Shown here: positions 1 through 9,404 of the stretch, piece after piece | Layout of the letters: each line of letters opens with the position of its first letter | Numbering within the stretch: the first letter of the stretch is position 1 | From: Alistipes sp. | GTDB taxonomy: Bacteria; Bacteroidota; Bacteroidia; Bacteroidales; Rikenellaceae | DNA: 64,000 nt | Direction of reading: 5' to 3' | Assembly (NCBI GenBank): GCA_017936685.1 | Contig: JAGBFA010000005.1 | Location: 1-64,000 of the forward strand | Position numbers and translations under genes: made by a program | Notes under the pieces: generated by a model | The model's database searches: none | What the model was told of the DNA's origin: nothing | Seen by the model: only the letters and a program-made list of their open reading frames with translations

Positions 1-2532
1 GATTATCAAACCCGAGTTTATACTCGCTAACCGCGGTTTCAACGGGTTGGTGTTCGTGCTCTTTCTTGTCAGCCAGCCCTGTATGTTGTATGTGTATTTG
101 GTCTCGATATCGGACCCTGCCTTTACCGTTTTGAGCTGCCCTAACTCGTCGTAAGAGTACGCGATGTCGGTAATCTGCTCGCCGTCGACGGCCGTCGTCT
201 CGGCCGTCACGCGTCCTCGGCTGTCGTAGGCGTATGTGTAGACAACGACTGTCGTCGTGCCGCCTATGGTGTACTGCTCGTGACGTATCAGAGGATTTCC
301 GGTGTAGTCGTACTTGCAGCTCACGCGCACTGTGCGCCCCATGGGCGATGTCTCCACGCTCTGCACGATGCGTCCGCGCATGTCGTAGTAGAACGTTCGC
401 AGAGACGATCGTGCTGCTGCGGTGCTGCTCTTGTCGTATACCTCATACACGCGCTCGTGGGTCTTCATGCCTCGCGGCACGGCCAGGATATCGCTCTGCG
501 CAACTACGCCCTCTACGGGCCGGAAGCCGTGACCGAGCCACTCCGGTGAGCTGGAGTAGCTGTCGTAGAGGTATAGCATGTTATCGCGCAGCGCGCCCGT
601 CGTCGCCGACGTTTGCACGGCCGTCACGCGTCCTAAGCCGTCGTAGAGGTATGTGTCCCGTATGCCGTCGCTGCGCATTGCTGCCGTGGAGGAGGCCTCG
701 GGGCGGCCGGAGCTGTCGTAGGCGGTTATGTCCGGCTCGTCGCGCCCGGGGATATATGCCTTGCAGACATTGCCCATGCCGTCGTAGAGATATCGGAAGC
801 AATACTTCTTAGCCATGTCGCAATTGATGGCGTATGATGCGCCCGCTACAAGACGGTCGCTGCCCTCGGGAGATATGATCCACCTCAGACGACCCATGTT
901 GTCGTATACGCGGTATGTATCGGCGGTATCGCCCTCGGCAATCACGCGGCGCGAGAGTATCTCCCGCCCGTAGCTGTCGGTAAAGGTCTCTGTCACGGCG
1001 CCGTCCTCGTCTGTGGCTGTTGTCTTGTATAGCCTTGCCGCGGGGTGATACCCCTTGACCTGAATGCCGCCGGCGTTGTTGAGCTGCGTGCTCATGACTA
1101 TGCGCAGCACCTCGCCCGAGACGTTTGCGCCGTATGCCTGCTCCGCGGCATGCCCGTCTCCGGCGCGATACTCCGCCCCGGGTTGCATGACCGACAGCGG
1201 GCGGTCGAGGGGCGAGGCCTCGTACTCGGTATGGGTGTAGGCATAACGTGTGCTCGTGGCGGAGTATCTCTGCTTGTAATATTTGTCCTGCTTGTATGCG
1301 GTGTTGCTCAGATACGTGCCCTCTCCGCTCCATGCAAAGGGCAGATATGCCTCGGCCTCGCGTCCCTTGCCGTCGTATCGATGCAGCGATACGATGTCGC
1401 GGCCGTCGGGAGCGGCAGCCACGGCTACGCTCTGCATCTGCCGTCCCAGTCCGTCGTAGTATGTGCGGTCGTCGACGTATGTGCTGCCGGCGGCATCGGT
1501 TGCCGTTCGCACGCGAATGGATACGGGTGTGCGCATGTTGTATATGACGGTGTTGGAGGGGTATTCGTCGTTGCCGTCGAGCGATGCGGCCACACGACGG
1601 TAGAATGTCATCACGGTGGGCTTGACCACCGTTGCGGTATACGATCCGCGACTTATTACCGTCCATGTCTCGTTGTCGGCAGATCGCTCCCAGCGACACT
1701 GCGCAGCGGGCATGGTGGGCGACTGCACGTTGGTAAGACGTATCGTCGTCGCGTCGTCCTCATACTCCATGCCTATGGTGCCTGCGCTTGCAAGGGCTCG
1801 TATCTCCACCTCGTTGGAGTATGCCGTGGCGTAGCCGTCGTATGCTGCGCGGCGGTAGTACTCCGACACCTTGCCTATGGGCTGCGGCGTGTATACTTCG
1901 CCCGTCGCACCCTCTATCGTCTGCCATGCCGAGCCTGTGCGCCTCTGCCACGAGTATGTTATATCGCGTCCGGGTACGCTCATTGCGGGCATCTGGGACC
2001 GTATCTGTCCGATCATCTGCCCCGGCTTGTAAGCCTCGTTGGAAGCGGATATAAGACCTCCTATGACACCGTTCAGGGCGGGATATACGTATGAGAGCTC
2101 GCATTGGCAGAACTGCTCCACGTACTGCGACGTGCCGGAGGACGAGGAATCGACCACCTCGGGTCCGGAGAGTCCGGGCAGCCCACCCGCAGGCACGCGC
2201 AGGGTGAAGCCGAACGACACCGTGCCTTCGGTTCGTGCGCCGTCGGGACGGTGACGGAATGTTATGACGGCCGTGGCCGAGGTGGGGAACTCGATCTTTT
2301 CGATATGTTCGGTGTCGTATGTTACGGCGTTGCGCCGTATGATGTCGGGTACGGTGGATACGCCGCCCGAGGTGTTGTCGTATGTGACGGTCACCGAGCG
2401 TCGGCCGCCGTTATTGGGTGCGGTGCATGTCTGGGGCTGGCACTTGATGGCCACCTGCTGCGCTGCGGCACGCGCAAAGCCTGTGATCGACAGCACGATC
2501 ACCGACAAGATAATGCTTATATGGAGTTTCAT
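1..2532 (-). CDS. RHS/YD-repeat secreted protein, 3' end outside window
   Basis: The minus-strand frame stays open from an ATG at 2532 to base 1 (844 codons) with no stop, so the C-terminus lies beyond the window. It starts with a signal peptide (MKLHISIILSVIVLSITGFA). Residues about 180-330 look Ig/PKD-like (SWQRRTGSAWQ and CRWERSADNETW). From about 345 there is a DUF6443-type segment (YYDGLGRQMQSV), the usual entry to Bacteroidota RHS proteins, followed by YD repeats such as YRVYDNMGRLRW and YLYDGMGNV. Its ATG overlaps the stop of the upstream gene by 4 bases, so the two are probably translated together. RHS proteins form a shell around a C-terminal effector, but the effector or tip here cannot be seen. 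The family call is firm; the function of the tip is unknown. Confidence 0.85.
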   Translation of the reverse strand, partial: MKLHISIILSVIVLSITGFARAAAQQVAIKCQPQTCTAPNNGGRRSVTVTYDNTSGGVSTVPDIIRRNAVTYDTEHIEKIEFPTSATAVITFRHRPDGARTEGTVSFGFTLRVPAGGLPGLSGPEVVDSSSSGTSQYVEQFCQCELSYVYPALNGVIGGLISASNEAYKPGQMIGQIRSQMPAMSVPGRDITYSWQRRTGSAWQTIEGATGEVYTPQPIGKVSEYYRRAAYDGYATAYSNEVEIRALASAGTIGMEYEDDATTIRLTNVQSPTMPAAQCRWERSADNETWTVISRGSYTATVVKPTVMTFYRRVAASLDGNDEYPSNTVIYNMRTPVSIRVRTATDAAGSTYVDDRTYYDGLGRQMQSVAVAAAPDGRDIVSLHRYDGKGREAEAYLPFAWSGEGTYLSNTAYKQDKYYKQRYSATSTRYAYTHTEYEASPLDRPLSVMQPGAEYRAGDGHAAEQAYGANVSGEVLRIVMSTQLNNAGGIQVKGYHPAARLYKTTATDEDGAVTETFTDSYGREILSRRVIAEGDTADTYRVYDNMGRLRWIISPEGSDRLVAGASYAINCDMAKKYCFRYLYDGMGNVCKAYIPGRDEPDITAYDSSGRPEASSTAAMRSDGIRDTYLYDGLGRVTAVQTSATTGALRDNMLYLYDSYSSSPEWLGHGFRPVEGVVAQSDILAVPRGMKTHERVYEVYDKSSTAAARSSLRTFYYDMRGRIVQSVETSPMGRTVRVSCKYDYTGNPLIRHEQYTIGGTTTVVVYTYAYDSRGRVTAETTAVDGEQITDIAYSYDELGQLKTVKAGSDIETKYTYNIQGWLTRKSTNTNPLKPRLASINSGLII

Positions 2533-5500
2533 AGATTCTCAGATTCGGATACGGGTTTATGTATAAATTCGAAGTTAATGTCAAGGCCGAGATCGTAGTT
2601 GTATTCTTGCAGTCGTCCCATGGGATCATCGGTGCGTATGAGCCGTCCTGCGGTGTCGTACAGGTAGGTGTATGTGCGTCCTGCCACGTCGGTGTGGCGC
2701 GTCATGCCCACGCACGGCTTGTAGTCGTACGTGTCGACATATATGCCCGTGATTTGACGCACGGCCGCCTCCTGCGCGGCACTCAGGGCCCCGCCGAGCG
2801 GGTCGTTGCCCGTGATTGAGAGCGCGGCCTTCAACGCCTCGTATGTGGTGCCTGCGGCACGCAGCACGGGATAGCGTCCGCCGTAGCCCCAGATGTAACA
2901 TGTCACCACGCCCGCGGCATCTTCGATCTGCGTGGGGTTTCCGTGACTGTCGCGCGCCTGATACTGCACCGCGGTGCGGTATGCCAGCTGCGGCAGTCGG
3001 GGGGATATGGCCGGCTCGTCGAGCAACGCCTGCTTCACGCAGCGAGGTCTGAGTACTCCGCCGAAGATGTCATACTCGTATTTTACGGCCGATGTGATAT
3101 ATTGCGATGCGGCCGTGGCCTGTGGGCTGCCGGCATAGAGTGTCCTCACCGAGGCAGGATAGTCGAGCATGTGAGACGTGGAGTCGCTCTGGGGGAGAGT
3201 CTCGTGATAGTATGATGTCAGCGTCCGGAGTATCGAGTTGTCGGGCGCGATGACTGTCTGGCTGTTTATCTGCCCCAGGTCGTTATAGGCGTATCTGGTC
3301 ACGGTAGATATGGAGTCGCCGCCGAAGTAATCCGTCGATCTCTTCTCCACAAGACGGTAGTCGCCCGTGTAGAGCTTGACGGAATAGGCATATATGCCGC
3401 TCAGTGTCACGTATGTCGAGTAGTCGACCTCCTCGCCTGCATTGTGCTCGGCATACTTCATGCGTTCGATCCTTACCCGATTGTGCGAGGCATCGTAATA
3501 ACCCACGCCGCGCAGCTTGCCGCGGCGATAGTGGTGCGAGTTGGGCTGACGCATGATGTTGTTGATGTAATTAAGCGGGAGATGGGTATCCGCCGAGTCG
3601 GCTATTTGTGTGCTGTTCTGATCCTCCGGCTCGTCGGGATATTGCAGATAGTCGGTATAGCAGTACTCGGTGTACGATCCGTCCGAGAGTATCTCCCTGA
3701 CTCTGCTGTAACCTATATGCACGCGGTCGAATGTCGATGACGGGATATTCAGATAGGGATTGCGGAACTGGAATGAGGGGCTGTATTCGAGCTGGTATCG
3801 CGGGAACGACGATACGATGCCCGTATCGTACTCGAATTCGCGTATTACCGGCTCGCCGTATGCGTCGCAGTCGGTGATGCGCCGTATGCGCACGCCGCCC
3901 GTAAGGTCGCTGCCGTTGAAGAAACTCTTGTAGGAGTGGAGCCGCGCAAGGTAGGGTGTAGTGTTCTCGGCCGAAGATATGCTGTCGAGTTCTATGGGCA
4001 GCCTGTCGTCGGACGCATACAATATTCTTTTGCGTCGCAAGATGATGTATTTTGCTTTGTTGGCCTCGTATGCGAACTCGGTGTAGCCTCGTGTGGGATA
4101 TGTTATCCGTTTCAGACAGCCCGAGAGGGCATACTTCCAGTCGGGGTTGTTGAATGTACTGTCTTGTATGATATTCTCGTTGCGATCACAGTCGACATTC
4201 ATGGGACAATATGCGTTATAGTGGTTGCCCGTGCCGTTCTGATAACCCCAGAAATCGACATCGGAGGTCGTCAGACCGGCAAATGACTTGTCTTGATAGT
4301 ATGACATTCGATAGCTGCCCAACTCATGCAGATTGATGCTTGCCAGCAGTGTCCGGTTGTCCTTTATGTTATACGAGAACGTGCATTGGCGTATCTGCTC
4401 GTTATCCGAGGTTACGGTTATCGTGTCTATCCGATACAGATTCTGCACGATACGGGCATCTTCCACCATAGTCTCCGGGATATTGTCAGACTGCTCCTTG
4501 TCGACATCGTAGCAGCCCTTGCGGCCGTAGTCGAATTCGATCTCCACATTGCAATCCTCGACATCGATCTTGTCGAGATACGAGGTGCGCACCACGCTGA
4601 CATGGCGCATGTGGTCGCGAGAGCCGTCTTTGGCAATCTTGTTGGGTCCCACGGCGAATGTCATCACGTAGAACGGATTGTTGGTATCTACGGTTATCGG
4701 ATTCACATTCGACAGCAGTTCAACCGGCTTATACGTAAACGTTACGCGCCGGCCGTTGGGTGCGACGATCTCTTTGAGGTTCCATGTGACGATAGGGTAT
4801 TGCGATTCGCCGCTGACCAAGGGATCGCGTTCGAAATCGAACTGCCCCTCATATCCGAAATTACCCTTTATATGACGCTCTACGGCATTGTTGTCACCGC
4901 CGAAAACGTACTTGTATCCGTCCGCCGTGCGAACAGTAAAGCCGGATATATGACCGTCTTCCCTGTTTGGCGTGATCTCGTATGTACCGTGGCTGCCGTC
5001 GGTGCCGTAGACGCATATCTCGCCGCGGCCGTTGAAGTGGAACCTGCCCGAGTGCCCCAGAAAGTTGAAGTAGTAGAGATCCGACTCGGTCTCTATGTAG
5101 CATTTCTCTGTGCCGTCAGCTTCTTTGTAGCCTATTAAATACCTGTCCTTGTATTGCGATATGTCGCCGTGCTCCATGTTAAACAGTTCTTGGTCATCGA
5201 ACTTTGTGAATTCTGTTGCGAGAAATCCCACGCATACGCCATCAGCTCCATTATAGTCGTCCGGCAGTCCGCGTACCTCGCGCGTGATCGAGCCGCCGCA
5301 GTTGAGAAACCAGTTCAGACCCAGAATACCCGTCTGACGCTGCGGCTGAAAGCCCGTGGAGGCGTAGCTCGCCGAGATGGGAATGTCGAAGTCGTTGTCG
5401 GAGTAGGTGTAGAGGGGCACATCGACCCGTGCCGTGCCCGTATAGTAGTCGACGGGCGTTGCGCCGTAGCGCATGAATGACCATGTCTGAGGCGTGGGGA

Positions 5501-5603
5501 CATACTCCGCCTGCTCCGGCGCGGACTGCCCCCGCGCAGGCGTAGACAGGAAAAGCCCGAGCAGATACGGGCAGCACGATGCAAACAGTAAGATTCGTTT
5601 CAT
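2529..5603 (-). CDS. YD-repeat / RHS-like exported protein
   Basis: This is a 1024-residue protein. The frame extends upstream to 5756, but I chose the ATG at 5603 because a signal peptide (MKRILLFASCCPYLLGLFLS) begins there and a TAnnTTTG promoter element lies between the two candidate starts. Residues about 30-120 resemble the SpvB/RHS entry region (YTYSDNDFDIPISASY, then GILGLNWFLNCGGSI). YD-type repeats lie near the C-terminus (YLYDTAGRLIRTDDPMGRLQ). The protein ends soon after them, so no toxin domain is visible. It overlaps the downstream DUF6443 RHS gene by ATGA. The pair may form a two-part shell or a surface protein; this is inferred from fold family and order only. Confidence 0.85.
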   Translation of the reverse strand: MKRILLFASCCPYLLGLFLSTPARGQSAPEQAEYVPTPQTWSFMRYGATPVDYYTGTARVDVPLYTYSDNDFDIPISASYASTGFQPQRQTGILGLNWFLNCGGSITREVRGLPDDYNGADGVCVGFLATEFTKFDDQELFNMEHGDISQYKDRYLIGYKEADGTEKCYIETESDLYYFNFLGHSGRFHFNGRGEICVYGTDGSHGTYEITPNREDGHISGFTVRTADGYKYVFGGDNNAVERHIKGNFGYEGQFDFERDPLVSGESQYPIVTWNLKEIVAPNGRRVTFTYKPVELLSNVNPITVDTNNPFYVMTFAVGPNKIAKDGSRDHMRHVSVVRTSYLDKIDVEDCNVEIEFDYGRKGCYDVDKEQSDNIPETMVEDARIVQNLYRIDTITVTSDNEQIRQCTFSYNIKDNRTLLASINLHELGSYRMSYYQDKSFAGLTTSDVDFWGYQNGTGNHYNAYCPMNVDCDRNENIIQDSTFNNPDWKYALSGCLKRITYPTRGYTEFAYEANKAKYIILRRKRILYASDDRLPIELDSISSAENTTPYLARLHSYKSFFNGSDLTGGVRIRRITDCDAYGEPVIREFEYDTGIVSSFPRYQLEYSPSFQFRNPYLNIPSSTFDRVHIGYSRVREILSDGSYTEYCYTDYLQYPDEPEDQNSTQIADSADTHLPLNYINNIMRQPNSHHYRRGKLRGVGYYDASHNRVRIERMKYAEHNAGEEVDYSTYVTLSGIYAYSVKLYTGDYRLVEKRSTDYFGGDSISTVTRYAYNDLGQINSQTVIAPDNSILRTLTSYYHETLPQSDSTSHMLDYPASVRTLYAGSPQATAASQYITSAVKYEYDIFGGVLRPRCVKQALLDEPAISPRLPQLAYRTAVQYQARDSHGNPTQIEDAAGVVTCYIWGYGGRYPVLRAAGTTYEALKAALSITGNDPLGGALSAAQEAAVRQITGIYVDTYDYKPCVGMTRHTDVAGRTYTYLYDTAGRLIRTDDPMGRLQEYNYDLGLDINFEFIHKPVSESENL

Positions 5604-5660
5604 AGAGTTTGGGATTTGGTTATACGTATGGGAATACCGCCTTGCGGCATTTCCTCTCGA

Positions 5661-5668
5661 CAAAGATA
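5661..5668 (-). promoter_or_regulatory. -7 element for the RHS pair
   Basis: On the minus strand the sequence reads TATCTTTG, an exact match to the Bacteroidota TAnnTTTG -7 element, 58 bases upstream of the chosen start at 5603. I see no good -33 TTTG at the expected distance. Its position argues against the longer upstream start. Confidence 0.5.
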
Positions 5669-5965
5669 TGTGCCGTGCGGCCGCCTCCTGCGCAGCATCT
5701 CGTGAAATCCAGCGTTGCAACCCTACGGCCAACACCCTGATAATCAACGCCTGCAACGAATAAAAACCTTATCCGCAGGTTTTACCGCCATATATCGGTG
5801 ACAATTAGCGCATTGCACACCGCAAACACTTCTGTAAACGCGCAATAGGCTAATACTCAATATATTGCAATCCTGAAAATCGCAGATAAGATTTTGACCT
5901 TGGAGTACCGCTGCAAATCAGACCGTTGCGCCGCTATTTGCAAGATTGCATTTGGCCGTATTCGC

Positions 5966-5996
5966 TTTTCGATGGCCGGTGCGCATCATACTTTTG
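5966..5996 (+). promoter_or_regulatory. Promoter of the T2SS/T4P-like operon
   Basis: TACTTTTG at 5989-5996 matches TAnnTTTG. A weak -33-like TTTTC lies about 18 bases upstream. The predicted start site is 15-20 bases before the pilin ATG at 6022. Confidence 0.55.
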
Positions 5997-6021
5997 TATA
6001 TACATTCAACAACCCGAACAG

Positions 6022-6444
6022 ATGAAACACAATCACACGACACGACACCTTATCTATCTGCGAGGCTTCTCGCTGCCCGAACTGCTGGTGGTCCTGGTCA
6101 TTATCGGCATTTTAGTCTTGATTGCCCTGCCCAACCTCATGCCGCTTATCTCGCGTGCCAAATCTTCCGAAGCGCAGCAGCAGCTTACCTACCTGCACAC
6201 GTTGCAACGTTCGCACTTCTACACCTCGTCGCGCTACTGCTCCTCGCTCGATGAGCTGGGCTTCGAGCAGTCGACGCTGGTTACCGACGGCGGTCAGGCC
6301 AACTACCGCATCGAGGTGGTCGAAGCCTCGGAGCAGGGCTTCCGCGCCACGGCCACGGCCGTAGTGGATTTCGACGGCGACGGCATCTACAACGTCTGGG
6401 AGATCGACCAGGACAAGACGCTGCGCGAGACGGTCAAGGACTGA
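6022..6444 (+). CDS. Type IV pilin / GspG-like major pseudopilin
   Basis: This 140-residue prepilin has a short basic leader followed by the class III cleavage motif RGFSLPELLVVLVIIGILV. It includes the Glu at mature position +5 and the hydrophobic assembly helix ending IALPNLMPLISRAKSSEAQQ. The C-terminus has an Asp-rich loop (DFDGDGIYNVWEIDQDK) resembling the calcium-stabilised loop of GspG-type pseudopilins. The ATG at 6022 is preferred over one at 5926 because the promoter lies between them. It is the first gene of the operon and directly precedes the prepilin peptidase expected to process it. The pilin class is certain; whether it builds a surface pilus or a secretion pseudopilus is not. 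Confidence 0.93.
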   Translation: MKHNHTTRHLIYLRGFSLPELLVVLVIIGILVLIALPNLMPLISRAKSSEAQQQLTYLHTLQRSHFYTSSRYCSSLDELGFEQSTLVTDGGQANYRIEVVEASEQGFRATATAVVDFDGDGIYNVWEIDQDKTLRETVKD

Positions 6445-6465
6445 CCCGGCATCTTTCTCACCGCC

Positions 6466-6924
6466 ATGCTCCTATCTTCGTATCCATATCTGTTTCTGCT
6501 GCTGCCCGCTGCCGTGCTCGCGCGTGATGATTTCCGCACGCGGCGCGTAGGTGTCGTGTGGCTGGCCGTGCTCGGCATTACGGCCGTCGTCAGCGCGTGG
6601 CTGGCTCAGGGGTGGCACGCTATGGCCGAGCACGCGCTCTGCAATGCACTGCTGTTGCTGCTCTCGGCCGCGCTTCTTACGCTCTGCCTGCGGCTGCGCG
6701 GACAGAGGATAGGGCGTGCCGCCGGTGCCGGCGACGGAGTGTTCCTGCTCTGCGTCGCACCTCTGTTTGCGCCGACAGAGTATATGCGCTTTATGATCGC
6801 CTGCTGCACGGCGGCACTCGTGTGGTGGGCATGCGGCGGCCGCCGCTACCGCACCATACCCTTTGTCGGCACGGGCGGCATCGTGCTGGCGGTGTGGGTC
6901 GCAATACAACTCTTACGCCTATGA
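6466..6924 (+). CDS. Prepilin peptidase, A24 family, catalytic half only
   Basis: This polytopic membrane protein of 152 residues has the two aspartates of the A24 aspartyl peptidases: one in ARDDFRTRRVG near residue 20-30, where family members have a D followed by basic residues, and one in GAGDGVF, the GxGD motif. Full-length PilD/GspO enzymes also carry an N-terminal methyltransferase region with a zinc site. That region is absent, so this resembles short peptidases of the TadV/CpaA type. It should cleave the leaders of the pilin at 6022 and the pseudopilins at 16543 and 16893, at the inner membrane. Its stop overlaps the ATG of the ATPase gene (ATGA). Confidence 0.85.
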   Translation: MLLSSYPYLFLLLPAAVLARDDFRTRRVGVVWLAVLGITAVVSAWLAQGWHAMAEHALCNALLLLLSAALLTLCLRLRGQRIGRAAGAGDGVFLLCVAPLFAPTEYMRFMIACCTAALVWWACGGRRYRTIPFVGTGGIVLAVWVAIQLLRL

Positions 6925-8351
6925 CAATGACATCGACACATATCCCCACGGAGATAGTACGCCTTCTCACGGCGCAGGAGGCTGCCGAGTACCGTCTGGT
7001 GCCATACGCTCGCGAGCAGGAGCATGTGCGCTGCTACGCCGAGGCGGGACGCGACTGCACGGCCGCCGTCGAGGAGCTTGCAGCGATATACGGCTGGCGC
7101 ATCGAGCTAACGCCCGTTCCGGGCGACGAGCTGCAACGGCTGCTGCTGCAATACTACCGTCCCGGGGCGCAGCGTGCGAGCGTCGCGGCAGGCCGCACCT
7201 CCGACATAGGACAGGGGCGTCAGTTCCTCTTCTCGCTCGTGGGCGAGGCTCTGCGCGACAACGCCAGCGACATACACTTGGAGCCTTACGAGGATCGCTG
7301 CCGCATACGCATGCGCATCGACGGCAAACTGACCGAGCGTTACGTCGTCGAGCGGTCGCAGTACATGCCGCTCGTGAATCAGATCAAGATCCTCTCCAAC
7401 CTCGACATCTCGGAGAAGCGGCTGCCGCAGGACGGACGCATCGGCTACGACCGCGACGGGGAGCGGTTCGACGTGCGTGTCTCGACGCTGCCGGCGATCT
7501 ACGGCGAGAAGGTGGTGCTGCGCCTGCTCACGCGCCGCATAGAGCTGCTGGAACTGTCGAACCTCGGGTTCTTCCCGCGGCAGTACGACGACTATTGCCG
7601 CGCCATATCGCAGCCCTTCGGCATGGTGCTGATATGCGGTCCCACAGGCTCGGGCAAGAGCACGACGCTCTATGCCACGCTCCGCCGGCTCAACACGCTC
7701 ACGGAGAACATACTCACCATCGAGGACCCCGTAGAGTACACGCTGGAAGGGGTCAATCAGGTGCAGTTAAAAGAGGATATAGGACTTACGTTCACGGCGG
7801 CCCTGCGCACGTTCCTGCGTCAGGACCCCGACATCATCATGCTGGGCGAGATCCGCGACGGTGCCACGGCGGAGATGGCCGTGCGCTCGTCGCTCACCGG
7901 ACACCTGCTCTTCTCGACGATACACACCAACACGGCGTGGGGTGCCGTGGCGCGACTGACGGATATGGGCGTGCACCCATACTTGGTTGCCGACACGCTC
8001 GTGATGACCGTGGCACAGCGTCTGGTGCGGCTGCTGTGCCCGCACTGCAAGCGTGAGACGGCCGCAACGGACGAGGTGCGACGCCTGCTGGCCGGGGTCG
8101 AGATCGGGAGCATGGCGGAGCCTGTGGGCTGCGAACACTGCTTCTACACGGGCTATGCCGGACGACGTGCCGTGTACGAGGTGATACCCATGGACGACGA
8201 GCTGGCCGCCGCAGCCCGCGCGGGGCGGACAGATGTAACGCCGCTGCTCGCAGAAAGAGGCATATCCTCGCTCCGCGATGCCGTCATCGATCTCTTCCGC
8301 CGCGGCGAAACATCTCTCGAAGAACTGATTTCACTAATTAACTGTCATTGA
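6921..8351 (+). CDS. gspE: GspE/PilB-type secretion ATPase
   Basis: This 476-residue hexameric ATPase drives pseudopilus assembly at the cytoplasmic face of the inner membrane. An N-terminal MshEN-like segment (about 1-90) precedes the ATPase core. Walker A is GPTGSGKST at about 240-248 and the Walker B region is DPDIIMLGEIRD at about 302-313. A His-box-like HLLFSTIHTN follows, and a four-cysteine zinc site (CPHC about 373, CEHC about 403) is typical of GspE rather than PilT. The ATG at 6921 gives a 4-base overlap with the peptidase gene. The frame extends upstream to 6558, but that part lies inside the peptidase gene in another frame and is not real coding sequence. Confidence 0.95.
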   Translation: MTMTSTHIPTEIVRLLTAQEAAEYRLVPYAREQEHVRCYAEAGRDCTAAVEELAAIYGWRIELTPVPGDELQRLLLQYYRPGAQRASVAAGRTSDIGQGRQFLFSLVGEALRDNASDIHLEPYEDRCRIRMRIDGKLTERYVVERSQYMPLVNQIKILSNLDISEKRLPQDGRIGYDRDGERFDVRVSTLPAIYGEKVVLRLLTRRIELLELSNLGFFPRQYDDYCRAISQPFGMVLICGPTGSGKSTTLYATLRRLNTLTENILTIEDPVEYTLEGVNQVQLKEDIGLTFTAALRTFLRQDPDIIMLGEIRDGATAEMAVRSSLTGHLLFSTIHTNTAWGAVARLTDMGVHPYLVADTLVMTVAQRLVRLLCPHCKRETAATDEVRRLLAGVEIGSMAEPVGCEHCFYTGYAGRRAVYEVIPMDDELAAAARAGRTDVTPLLAERGISSLRDAVIDLFRRGETSLEELISLINCH

Positions 8352-8352
8352 T

Positions 8353-9393
8353 ATGAAACACATTGAAAATTTAATTGCATCTCTGCTTGTCCTCGTTGCC
8401 GTGCACGGCTGCACATGCCTCTGCGCAGCAACACCCGAATACGAACAGGCATACGAAGAAATGGCGGCCATGCTCGACGGGCAGCAGCCTCTCTCGATAC
8501 GGCGTGCCGTATTTCTTGCCGAACAGGCATACTACGACGGACAACTGGATTACGAAAAATACTGCCGCACGATAGACTCCGCGGCCGATTTCCTGCGCCG
8601 GTTTATTGCCGTCAACGGATTCGACCAGTACAAAACGGGCAAGAACATGGCTCTTGTCGAGTACTTCTTCAATCCATACTCGGGCAACGGCTACCGTCCG
8701 TTCACATACGAATACGACCAAGACCGCAGCAGCTTCGAGCGGCAATTTGTCACACCGCTGATGGAGACTCACCGCGGGCAGTGCCGGTCGCTGCCGATGT
8801 ACTACCGCATACTGGCCGAGGCGATCGATGCCGAAGCATACATAGTGCGCGCACCTCTGCACACGTTCATACGCTACCGCAACGAGGACGGACGCTATCC
8901 CGAGCCGTGGGTCAATGTCGAGCTTACTACACACCAGATAATCCCGACATTCCACATAAAAGAGCATTACGGCATAACCGACAAGGCCATCGAGGGCAAG
9001 ATATATCTTTACGAGCTTTCGGCGCACGAGACGGTGGCTTTGCAGCTCGCCGATCTGGCATTCGGGTATGCTTCCAAGTACAGGTGGTACGACAGCTTTA
9101 CGCTGCGATGCACCGAAAAGGCACTCGAATACTATCCGTATAATCCGAATGCGATGATAATAAAAGGTAAGAGCTTGACATTTATCTATTTCCAATATTT
9201 ATTAACCGAAGGCGGATCTATCGACGATCCGTATGCCGTATCGTTGGCACGATATATAGACCGTACCTCGCAGCAGCTCAATTCTTCCGGCTGGGAGAAG
9301 ATTAGCGACGAGGTGATGGCCCGGCTCGAAGAGGGATACAAACATGCCGAACAGGTTTTCCGGCAACAGCAACAATCTGAGAATAACCATTAA
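8353..9393 (+). CDS. Exported transglutaminase-like protein
   Basis: This 346-residue protein starts one base after the gspE stop. The N-terminus is a signal peptide that might carry a lipobox (VAVHGC). A cysteine in GQCRSLPMYYRILAE (C144), a histidine in APLHTFIRY (H170) and the WVNVE strand that follows fit the Cys-His(-Asp) order of the transglutaminase-like papain fold. No third catalytic residue is certain. The remainder is helical and perhaps TPR-like (KALEYYPYNPNAM). Base composition is less GC-rich than in the secretion genes. As the first of several exported products inserted in the operon it could be a secreted substrate. The family call is moderate and the function unknown. Confidence 0.6.
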   Translation: MKHIENLIASLLVLVAVHGCTCLCAATPEYEQAYEEMAAMLDGQQPLSIRRAVFLAEQAYYDGQLDYEKYCRTIDSAADFLRRFIAVNGFDQYKTGKNMALVEYFFNPYSGNGYRPFTYEYDQDRSSFERQFVTPLMETHRGQCRSLPMYYRILAEAIDAEAYIVRAPLHTFIRYRNEDGRYPEPWVNVELTTHQIIPTFHIKEHYGITDKAIEGKIYLYELSAHETVALQLADLAFGYASKYRWYDSFTLRCTEKALEYYPYNPNAMIIKGKSLTFIYFQYLLTEGGSIDDPYAVSLARYIDRTSQQLNSSGWEKISDEVMARLEEGYKHAEQVFRQQQQSENNH

Positions 9394-9404
9394 AATAAAC
9401 GATT

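Larger units (their letters stand above)
5604..6021. other. Divergent intergenic region
   Basis: This spacer separates the leftward RHS pair from the rightward secretion operon. It holds a leftward -7 element, a rightward promoter close to the pilin gene and a small AAAACC/GGTTTT hairpin near 5763-5784. No convincing gene was found; the open frames are extensions of the flanking genes or lack support. Confidence 0.6.

Noticed and set aside
234..2598. Plus-strand open frames opposite the first RHS gene (up to 349 residues)
   Set aside because: They lie antisense to a continuous minus-strand RHS frame with signal peptide, DUF6443 and YD repeats; the plus frames contain no domain.
5604..5756. 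Longer start for the 2529-5603 RHS-like gene
   Set aside because: The extension would place a signal peptide internally and include the -7 element.
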